Source: Bacteroidales bacterium (GTDB taxonomy: Bacteria > Bacteroidota > Bacteroidia > Bacteroidales > Paludibacteraceae). Taken from it: a stretch of 17,911 nucleotides of DNA. Of this stretch, positions 5,976-11,614 are shown in pieces. Every line of letters begins with the position of its first letter. Positions within the stretch are counted from its first letter, which is position 1. The stretch covers positions 1 through 17,911 of the forward strand of contig CAAFZS010000092.1 of the NCBI GenBank assembly GCA_900767595.1, read 5' to 3'. The notes below the pieces were generated by a model. That model ran no database searches, had not been told where the DNA came from, and saw only the letters and a program-made list of their open reading frames with translations. A program made the position numbers and the translations under genes.

Positions 5976-6494
5976 CTAATTGTCGTTATTTATAACCAAA
6001 TCAGCATAAAGAAGGCGCTCTTTTTCCGGCATCTGCGCCGCTATACGGTCGCGCACCTGTGCTTCCGTACAATGGTCACGCGCCATCGTTCGAGCTATCC
6101 GAACCTCTTCCGGTGCCGTCACCACAATCACCCGGTCACAGAGACGAAAAAGACCCGATTCGATGAGGAGAGCGGATTCTATAAGAAGACCGGCTGCGCC
6201 TGAAAGACTTTTTATATCACGCTCAACGAAAGGATGGACGAGGGCGTTGAGTTGTTTGAGGAGCGCCGGGTTGGCAAAGACGCGCTTTGCCACGATATCC
6301 GTGCGATAAACATCTCCCTCATACACCTCCGCACCCAGCAATGCCACAATACCCGCCCTTAGTTCGGGGTCCTCGACGATGAGGCGTTTCGCCTCCTTAT
6401 CCGTATCATAAACCCTATAACCCGACTCAGCCATCTGAGCGGCGATATACGACTTACCGCTGCCGATGCCGCCGGTGATTCCTATAATCTCCAT
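5976..6494 (-). CDS. coaE: Dephospho-CoA kinase, short at the C terminus
   Basis: CoaE phosphorylates the 3' hydroxyl of dephospho-CoA, the last step of coenzyme A synthesis in the cytoplasm. The P-loop GGIGSGKS is at residues 8-15 and DTDKEAKRL follows in the 30s; ESALLIESG and the basic lid region (RIARTMARDH ... RDRIAAQMP) are present. I chose the ATG at 6494 because it gives the usual spacing to the P-loop and follows the rlmH stop by one base; an in-frame ATG at 6503 would overlap rlmH by eight bases. The product has 172 residues and stops at ADLVINNDN, where family members usually continue for about 20-25 residues with a last helix. The operon promoter begins almost at once after this stop. 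All core motifs remain, so it is probably active. Confidence 0.9.
   Translation of the reverse strand: MEIIGITGGIGSGKSYIAAQMAESGYRVYDTDKEAKRLIVEDPELRAGIVALLGAEVYEGDVYRTDIVAKRVFANPALLKQLNALVHPFVERDIKSLSGAAGLLIESALLIESGLFRLCDRVIVVTAPEEVRIARTMARDHCTEAQVRDRIAAQMPEKERLLYADLVINNDN
6186..6210. repeat. Possible copy of the murF 16-18 base repeat inside coaE
   Basis: AAGACCGGCTGCGCCTGAAA followed by GACTT matches the repeat unit at 8383-8457 (AAGACCGCTGCGCTGAAA) apart from two single-base insertions. It encodes the variable SLSGAAG region between the SerAspIle-like helix end and the ESALLIES strand. Coincidence in a GC-rich coding stretch cannot be excluded. Confidence 0.35.
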
Positions 6495-6495
6495 T

Positions 6496-6966
6496 TTATT
6501 CATGATGGTAGGGTTCATGATGTAGGATAGTTTGAGCTCGGTAGAGTTGCTCAACGAACAGCAACCGGATCATCTGATGCGAGAAAGTCATCAGCGAGAT
6601 AGACACTTGTGCATCCGCCCGCTGATAAACAGCCGGCGAGAACCCGTAGGGTCCGCCAATGACGAAGGTAACGTCGCGTCCTCCCGCCATCAGTCGCTGC
6701 ACATAGGCAGCAAAATCAATACTGCGATACTCTTTCCCATGCTCGTCCAACAGAATCATATACGTTGAGGGAGAGATGCATTTCAATATCCCCTCCCCCT
6801 CTTGCTGCTTGACTTGCTCTTGGGTTAGCGATTTGACATTCTTCAAGTCCGGCACCACCTGGATAGTGAAGGGCACATAGTGCGTGAGACGCTGTGTGTA
6901 CTCGCCGATCAGTGCCTCTAACCGGGCATCCGTCGTTTTGCCAACCACTAAAAGTGTCAGTTTCAT
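6496..6966 (-). CDS. rlmH: 23S rRNA (pseudouridine1915-N3)-methyltransferase
   Basis: RlmH is a SPOUT-class, S-adenosylmethionine-dependent enzyme that methylates pseudouridine 1915 in helix 69 of 23S rRNA on the assembled ribosome. The 156-residue length is normal for the family. The cofactor-binding knot motif FVIGGPYGF is at residues 101-109, the conserved MTFSHQMIR segment at 126-134, and the family signature LYRA ... EPYHH at the C terminus. Its start overlaps the stop of the coiled-coil gene by four bases (ATGA), and coaE begins one base after its stop. No anomaly was seen. Confidence 0.95.
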   Translation of the reverse strand: MKLTLLVVGKTTDARLEALIGEYTQRLTHYVPFTIQVVPDLKNVKSLTQEQVKQQEGEGILKCISPSTYMILLDEHGKEYRSIDFAAYVQRLMAGGRDVTFVIGGPYGFSPAVYQRADAQVSISLMTFSHQMIRLLFVEQLYRAQTILHHEPYHHE

Positions 6967-7844
6967 TTCTTCAGTTCAAAGGGGAACGAACCAATCAAGT
7001 TCCCGTCCACAAAGAAATCGGCATTGTAATATCCGGGGATGGGGCGATTGTCGAAACGATAATAAAGCGTACTGTTAAACGCTTGACGCTCGTACTCAAA
7101 CTCCTGCATGACCGAATAGCCAATCTGCTGATTCTCAAAGTCAAAGACCATCGTTGTGTCCGGTTGCAACAAGTCGCCGTTCGGGTCCACAAGCCGCAGG
7201 TAGAGTTGTTTCATCCCTACCTCACAAGTCACGTTCTTCGCAATCGCGTAATCGATCTGCAGCTTGACTATCTGCGAGAGCATACGCGTCTTATGGTCCC
7301 ACTTATTAAGGGAAGTAACCTGACACGAAGTCAGTTCGAGCATCGAAGCGCGGTTAACTACTTGTTGCAGTTCGGTATTGGTTTGTTTGATTTGCTGATT
7401 CTCCTGCGTAATCTCACGATTCTGTTTTTTCACCGTGGCATTCTCCTCCGTCAGGCGGATATTCGTGGTATTGAGCGAATCGATCTGGCGCACATACTGC
7501 ACCATCACCGCGCGAACGGTGGCAAGTTCTTTCTTGAGTTCCGCGATACGGCGGGCACTGGTGGCTTTCGTGATGCGCAGTTCCTCCAACAAGTCTTGCA
7601 CACGCTGTTGCTCACGGAAGAGTTGGTCTTGCAACGAATCGTTCTGGATATCCATCGTTCGATACCCATCAAACTGCAAAGCAAGGTCCGTATATTCCTC
7701 CTCAAGTTGCTCTTTCTCATATTCCATCTGCTCCACCATCTCCGTCATCTGCTGACGCTGTTGGAAGTAAAAGAATCCCAAGCCCGCAAGGGCAAGGAGG
7801 AGGATAATAACTATCGCTATTAGACTATTTTTCTTTTCTGTCAT
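6963..7844 (-). CDS. Membrane-anchored coiled-coil protein of unknown function
   Basis: This 293-residue protein has a short cytoplasmic N terminus (MTEKKNS) and one hydrophobic segment at about 9-27. A long heptad-rich coiled coil of Glu, Gln, Lys and Leu follows (about 30-165, for example EQMEYEKEQLEEEY and ENATVKKQNREITQENQQ). The C-terminal domain of about 120 residues is probably beta-rich (VTCEVGMKQLYLRLVDPNGD ... YYNADFFVDGNLIGSFPFEL). This suggests an inner-membrane anchor with a periplasmic stalk and a small head. Four-base overlaps with both murF and rlmH point to coupled translation. An envelope or cell-wall role would fit the neighbours, but no named family was recognised. Confidence 0.8.
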   Translation of the reverse strand: MTEKKNSLIAIVIILLLALAGLGFFYFQQRQQMTEMVEQMEYEKEQLEEEYTDLALQFDGYRTMDIQNDSLQDQLFREQQRVQDLLEELRITKATSARRIAELKKELATVRAVMVQYVRQIDSLNTTNIRLTEENATVKKQNREITQENQQIKQTNTELQQVVNRASMLELTSCQVTSLNKWDHKTRMLSQIVKLQIDYAIAKNVTCEVGMKQLYLRLVDPNGDLLQPDTTMVFDFENQQIGYSVMQEFEYERQAFNSTLYYRFDNRPIPGYYNADFFVDGNLIGSFPFELKK

Positions 7845-9076
7845 AATATAGGTATAATTTTTTCTAATTGAGTAGAATGCGAGCCTTTGATGAGGATCGT
7901 TTTATCGGTAATAGGATGCGCCTCCAAATGCGCTATCAACTCATCCACCGTATCAAAAATCGGATACGGCGCCGTGGTGTCTCTATATTCCGTTCCCACC
8001 AGATAAACCTCCTCCGCCTTGCGCTCCAATAACATATTCACAATGTTCTGATGCTCGAGGTGAGAGTATGCGCCAAGCTCGCGCATAGCGCCTAATATAT
8101 AAGTGTAGAGTGTAGAGTGTAGAGTGTAGAGTGTAGTGCTAAAGGCATCGATGGCGGCTTGCATAGATGTGGGATTGGCGTTATAGGCATCCACAATAAG
8201 GGTATTGCGTTCGGTCACAATCTTCTGCGAACGATGGTTCGTTGGTTCATAGGCACGAATAGCCGCTAACGCCTCCCTCTCCCCTACCCCGAAATACTGA
8301 CCTACCGCCATCGCCGCAGCGATATTCTCGGCATTATACGCCCCGACAAGGTGCGTGCCGTTCGGCATGGGGATACGGTGGTAAGACCGCTGCGCTGAAA
8401 GACCGCTATCGCTGAAAGACCGCTGCGCTGTAGGACCGCCTACGGCTGAAAGACTGTCAGCAAGCATCTGCTTAAGGTACTCGTTGTCTTCATTGATGAA
8501 GATCGTGCCTTGGTGGGCAACGAGGTAGTCATAGAGTTCGCGTTTGGTTTGTTGTACACCCTCGAACGAACCAAAGCCCTCCAAGTGGGCTCTGCCCACA
8601 TTGGTAATCAGTCCGTAATTAGGCTCGGCTATATCAACCAACTCTTTAATATCCCCCGGATGGGAAGCTCCCATCTCCACAATCGCCATCTCGTGCGCGC
8701 GCGTAATAGATAATAAGGTGAGGGGAACACCCAAAGCGTTATTGAGATTCCCCTGCGTATAATAGAGGTTATACTTCGTCTTAAGCACCGCTGCCGTCAG
8801 TTCCTTCGTGGTGGTCTTACCATTCGTTCCGGTGATACCGATGATGGGCAGACCCAGCTCGCGTCGCCATGCGCGGGCGAGCTCTTGCAAGTCTTGCAAG
8901 GCGTGCTCGCCCTTGATGACATACGCTGCGCCATCCGCGATGGCTTGTTCCACAAACTGATTGCCGTCAAAGTGCTCCCCTTTCAGTGCCACAAAGATGC
9001 AACCCGGGGTGACCTTGCGACTATCGGTCGTGACGGTCAAAGACTGTTTATTTCTTATTAGGAAGTTCCAATCCAT
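7841..9076 (-). CDS. murF: UDP-N-acetylmuramoyl-tripeptide--D-Ala-D-Ala ligase, carrying two repeat insertions
   Basis: MurF adds D-Ala-D-Ala to the UDP-MurNAc-tripeptide in the cytoplasm, completing the peptidoglycan precursor. The product has 411 residues. VTTDSR (15-20) marks the substrate-binding N domain, GITGTNGKTTTKE (80-92) the ATP loop, then VEMGASHPGDI, TNVGRAHLEGFGS, YNAENIAAAMA, DAYNANPTSM (297-305) and LIKGS near the end. Two variable loops are encoded by tandem repeats: residues about 207-232 by a 16-18 base repeat and 314-325 (TTLYTLHSTLYT) by a heptamer repeat. Both fall outside the conserved motifs and keep the frame. The start overlaps the MFS gene by 29 bases, and the end overlaps the coiled-coil gene by ATGA. 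Confidence 0.95.
   Translation of the reverse strand: MDWNFLIRNKQSLTVTTDSRKVTPGCIFVALKGEHFDGNQFVEQAIADGAAYVIKGEHALQDLQELARAWRRELGLPIIGITGTNGKTTTKELTAAVLKTKYNLYYTQGNLNNALGVPLTLLSITRAHEMAIVEMGASHPGDIKELVDIAEPNYGLITNVGRAHLEGFGSFEGVQQTKRELYDYLVAHQGTIFINEDNEYLKQMLADSLSAVGGPTAQRSFSDSGLSAQRSYHRIPMPNGTHLVGAYNAENIAAAMAVGQYFGVGEREALAAIRAYEPTNHRSQKIVTERNTLIVDAYNANPTSMQAAIDAFSTTLYTLHSTLYTYILGAMRELGAYSHLEHQNIVNMLLERKAEEVYLVGTEYRDTTAPYPIFDTVDELIAHLEAHPITDKTILIKGSHSTQLEKIIPIL
8103..8136. repeat. Heptamer tandem repeat GTGTAGA x4.9 inside murF
   Basis: There are four perfect GTGTAGA units plus six of seven bases of a fifth. In the coding direction they encode TTLYTLHSTLYT between AIDAF and ILGAMREL, a loop that varies among MurF proteins. 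Seven is not a multiple of three, so only changes of three units would keep the frame of this essential gene. Confidence 0.9.
8383..8457. repeat. Degenerate 16-18 base tandem repeat inside murF
   Basis: Units with the core AAGACCGCTGCGCTGA begin near 8383, 8399, 8416, 8432 and 8450. The third position of variation includes ATCG and CTACGG blocks. The repeat encodes MurF residues about 207-232 (SAVGGPTAQRSF, SDSGLSAQRSY), a Ser/Gln/Arg-rich loop between NEDNEYLKQML and the IPMPNG strand. Spacing alternates among 16, 17 and 18 bases. Confidence 0.8.
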
Positions 9077-10424
9077 AGTTTTTCTTTTTATCCTCTACCT
9101 TCATCATCAGCGAGAAGATGAATGCCAACACGCCGAAAGAAGCAAAGACAATCATCGGCACAAGGTAACCGTCGGTAGCCACACGCAGTTTGCCAATCAG
9201 CAACGGCACAAGGCAGAGACCGAAGTTCTGTACCCAGAAGATAAGGCAATAAGCCGAACCCAGCACTTTCTCGTCAATGATCTTTGGCACACTGGGCCAC
9301 ATCGATGCGGGAACGAGCGAGAAACTTACACCTAAAATAAGGATGGTCACCATCGCTAATGTCTTACTCGGATAAAGTGGCAAGATAAACGCAAACGTGC
9401 TATGACAAGCAATCATAATAATCGCACCCAGCAGCATCATCGATGCACCCTTGCCTTTATAGTCGATGAACGCGCCCAGGAAAGGTGTCAATACCATCGC
9501 TAAGATCGGGAACCACTTGAACATTCCCGAAGCCTCTGCCGCGGAGATAGCAAGCGTCTCCTCCAAGAAGTTCGTTGCAAAACGCTGGAAGGGGAAGATG
9601 GCACTGTAATACAGCACGCACAGCAAAGCCACAATCCAGAACATCTTTGAGCGGAAGATCTGACCAAGGTCGGAGATATGAAACTCGTCCTCGGGGTCCT
9701 TCACTGCCGTGGCTTCGCCTATCTCAACCAGTTGTTTGTCGAACTTGGTATCCATCACCGTGAAGACGGTGAAGTTCAGCAATCCTATCACAAGCAGACT
9801 CGCTGCAAACAACAGCGGAGCTACCACCGATTGGGTGCCGTCGGGCAAAGCAAAACGACTGGCAAAAACAGGAGCCAGCCACATCGCCCCAAACACACCC
9901 AAGCGAGCAATGGACATCTCAATACCCATCGCCATAGCCATCTCTTTACCTTTAAACCATTTGGCAAGGATCTTACTAACCGTCGTTCCGGCCATCTCGC
10001 AGCCGCAGCCGAAGATCATAAAACCGAACATCGCCATCTTAGCCGAACCCGGCATAACCGTCCACCAACTATTGAGCCACTCCATCTGATTGGCACCAAA
10101 CCAATCGGAGATACCCACATACTTGATGGCAGCACCAATCACCATCATCGAAGCCGAGAGGACGCCCGTGAAACGAACGCCCATCTTATCCAAGATGATG
10201 CCGGCTAAAATAAGGAAGCCGAACACATTAAGCAGATACTCACCGGCAGCATAAGTTCCGAAGACTCCTTGGTCCCAACCGCGGGTGGAATTAAGCAACG
10301 AAGCAAGGGGGGACAGAATGTCCACAAACATGTACGCGAAGAACATCATCGAGGCCACGAGGATAAGCACTATCCAACGAGCAGCCGCACTATCGCGTAG
10401 CGTCTTTTGCAATTTTTGTACCAT
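9048..10424 (-). CDS. Major facilitator superfamily transporter
   Basis: This 458-residue protein has about twelve hydrophobic segments, beginning with WIVLILVASMMFFAYMFVDI. It has the central cytoplasmic loop expected for the superfamily (DTKFDKQLVEIGEATAVKDPEDEFHIS). GIILDKMGVRF after the second segment resembles the MFS loop motif G-x-x-x-D-x-x-G-x-R. GCGCEMAGTTVSKILAKWFKGKE matches the kind of segment seen in MFSD1-like or nitrate-porter-like members. The substrate cannot be assigned. Its start lies inside the small ORF at 10390-10503 (35-base overlap), and its end overlaps murF by 29 bases. Sitting between ompH and murF, a link to envelope or peptide metabolism is possible but unproven. 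Confidence 0.9.
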   Translation of the reverse strand: MVQKLQKTLRDSAAARWIVLILVASMMFFAYMFVDILSPLASLLNSTRGWDQGVFGTYAAGEYLLNVFGFLILAGIILDKMGVRFTGVLSASMMVIGAAIKYVGISDWFGANQMEWLNSWWTVMPGSAKMAMFGFMIFGCGCEMAGTTVSKILAKWFKGKEMAMAMGIEMSIARLGVFGAMWLAPVFASRFALPDGTQSVVAPLLFAASLLVIGLLNFTVFTVMDTKFDKQLVEIGEATAVKDPEDEFHISDLGQIFRSKMFWIVALLCVLYYSAIFPFQRFATNFLEETLAISAAEASGMFKWFPILAMVLTPFLGAFIDYKGKGASMMLLGAIIMIACHSTFAFILPLYPSKTLAMVTILILGVSFSLVPASMWPSVPKIIDEKVLGSAYCLIFWVQNFGLCLVPLLIGKLRVATDGYLVPMIVFASFGVLAFIFSLMMKVEDKKKNYGLELPNKK

Positions 10425-10503
10425 ACGTCTTTTTCTTTTTGAGCCACTCGGCTTTCCGTTTCTCGTACTCCTCGTAATGGCGCTCTAAATAACCATCTTC
10501 CAT
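10390..10503 (-). CDS. Small charged ORF of 37 residues, coupled to ompH and the MFS gene
   Basis: This ORF starts at an ATG that shares one base with the preceding ompH stop (TAATG), a classic coupling arrangement. The product begins MEDGYLERHYEEYEKRK and continues with WLKKKK, then a short basic tail that runs 35 bases into the MFS gene. It is highly charged and predicted helical, with no signal peptide. It fills the only otherwise empty stretch between ompH and the transporter. I recall short ORFs of similar composition in Bacteroidales but have not verified a family. It could be a real small protein or a leader that feeds ribosomes to the MFS start. Confidence 0.6.
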   Translation of the reverse strand: MEDGYLERHYEEYEKRKAEWLKKKKTYGTKIAKDATR

Positions 10504-10994
10504 TATTTTATTTTTAATTCTTTCTTGACGGAGGGCATTACATCCTCTGCGGTGGGAGCGATATACACCATAGCCGCCGAATCGAAGATATACGTGTAAC
10601 CCTCTTTCTCACCAACGGTATTGATGGCTTTAGCCATACGCTCGTGAACGGGAGCCAACAGTTCCTGTTGTTTCTTGGTGATGTCTTGTTCTGCCGTTTG
10701 ATAGAACAGTTGGATACGTTGTTGCATCTCTTGCAGTTCCTGTTCGCGGATTTGGCGAATAGCATCCGTCATTGAAGCGGCTTGGTTCTGATAATCCTGC
10801 GCTTTCTTTTGGAACTCCTCCTGCATCATCGTCAGTTGATTCTCATACTGCGATTGGATGGTGTCCATCTGGAGTTTAATCTTAGCTACTTCGGGCATTT
10901 GAGCGAACAACTCGTTCGTGTTAACATAACCCAGTTTCTGTGCGCTGACCAGCATCGGCATAGCCAGTGCTAAAATAACAATAAGTTTTTTCAT
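10503..10994 (-). CDS. OmpH/Skp-like periplasmic chaperone, second copy
   Basis: This is a 163-residue protein with a signal peptide (MKKLIVILALAMPMLVSAQ). The OmpH-family start KLGYVNTNELFAQMPEVAKI follows, then a long coiled-coil tentacle region (about 45-115, Gln-, Glu- and Met-rich), a returning helix (LLAPVHERMAKAINTVGEKEGY) and the strand TYIFDSAAMVYI. Skp proteins hold unfolded outer membrane proteins in the periplasm and hand them to the BAM complex. Placement after bamA and another ompH gene matches the usual Bacteroidales order. The AT-rich 52-base gap before it contains no convincing promoter. Confidence 0.92.
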   Translation of the reverse strand: MKKLIVILALAMPMLVSAQKLGYVNTNELFAQMPEVAKIKLQMDTIQSQYENQLTMMQEEFQKKAQDYQNQAASMTDAIRQIREQELQEMQQRIQLFYQTAEQDITKKQQELLAPVHERMAKAINTVGEKEGYTYIFDSAAMVYIAPTAEDVMPSVKKELKIK

Positions 10995-11046
10995 AATGAT
11001 AAATGTTTTAAAAATTAATATTTAGAAATCTAACTTAAAAACAAAA

Positions 11047-11568
11047 CTATTTTGCTCCTAATTTCTGTAGCACTTGGTCGGAGATATCCAGTTTGGAGGA
11101 TATATACAGCAGCGACTCATCGGACGAGCGGTCCTTGACGATATTAATCTTCTGCTCGTTCGCTATATCCTGAATAGCCGTGAAGATATCGTCCTGAATG
11201 GGCTTGATGAGTGCTTCGCGTTTCTTACTCAGTTCCCCCTCCGCACCGAAATACTTATGCTTGAGTTCGAGTGCCTCATTCTCCTTATCAATAATCTCTT
11301 GTTCACGTTTCTGACGCATCGCATCCGAAAGGAAGATCTGTTCGGTCTGATAGTTAGCCTCCAATACCTTAGCCTCCTGCTCCACCGCGTCAATCTCTTT
11401 CTGCCAACGACGCGTGATAAGACTCAACTGCTCATTGGCCGACTCATACTGCGACAGGTTCTTGAGGATATAGGCCATATCGACATATACTACCGATGTA
11501 CTACTCTCCTTTGCAAAGACCGTGCCAAAAGTCAACAAAACGACTAAACTTAAAATAACTTTCTTCAT
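11047..11568 (-). CDS. OmpH/Skp-like periplasmic chaperone, first copy
   Basis: This is a 173-residue protein with a signal peptide (MKKVILSLVVLLTFGTVFA). VVYVDMAYILKNLSQYESAN is the family start, and a coiled coil rich in Glu and Lys runs about 45-120. IKPIQDDIFTAIQDIANEQKINIVKDRSSDESLLYIS is the typical end of the fold. It and the next gene are paralogs that have diverged strongly, as is common in Bacteroidetes, where two or three such genes follow bamA. An octamer array ends three bases before its start codon and may affect translation. Confidence 0.92.
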   Translation of the reverse strand: MKKVILSLVVLLTFGTVFAKESSTSVVYVDMAYILKNLSQYESANEQLSLITRRWQKEIDAVEQEAKVLEANYQTEQIFLSDAMRQKREQEIIDKENEALELKHKYFGAEGELSKKREALIKPIQDDIFTAIQDIANEQKINIVKDRSSDESLLYISSKLDISDQVLQKLGAK

Positions 11569-11571
11569 ATT

Positions 11572-11603
11572 TTTCTACATTTCTAAATTTCTACATTCAT
11601 ACA
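11572..11603. repeat. Octamer tandem repeat TTTCTACA x4 between bamA and ompH
   Basis: The units TTTCTACA, TTTCTAAA, TTTCTACA and TTCATACA lie in the 46-base gap and end three bases before the ompH ATG. The layout (four 8-base units, 32 bases, directly before a start codon) is the same as at 4610-4641, although the sequence and orientation differ. The shared core is TCTAC. Confidence 0.75.
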
Positions 11604-11614
11604 TTGTAGCTCTG

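Noticed and set aside
5221..5979. 252-codon plus-strand open frame
   Set aside because: It is the mirror of the SUMF/FISUMP-like gene and runs through that gene's promoter.
6495..6554. Longer CoaE start at 6554
   Set aside because: It adds 20 residues with no family counterpart and overlaps rlmH by 59 bases.
6894..7823. 309-codon plus-strand open frame
   Set aside because: It is antisense to the coiled-coil gene, whose signal anchor, heptads and ATGA overlaps are coherent; the plus frame has Leu/Arg/His-rich composition typical of a mirror frame.
11042..11049. TAGTTTTG as a -7 box for the second ompH gene
   Set aside because: No TTTG lies 19-21 bases upstream and the site overlaps the preceding stop codon.
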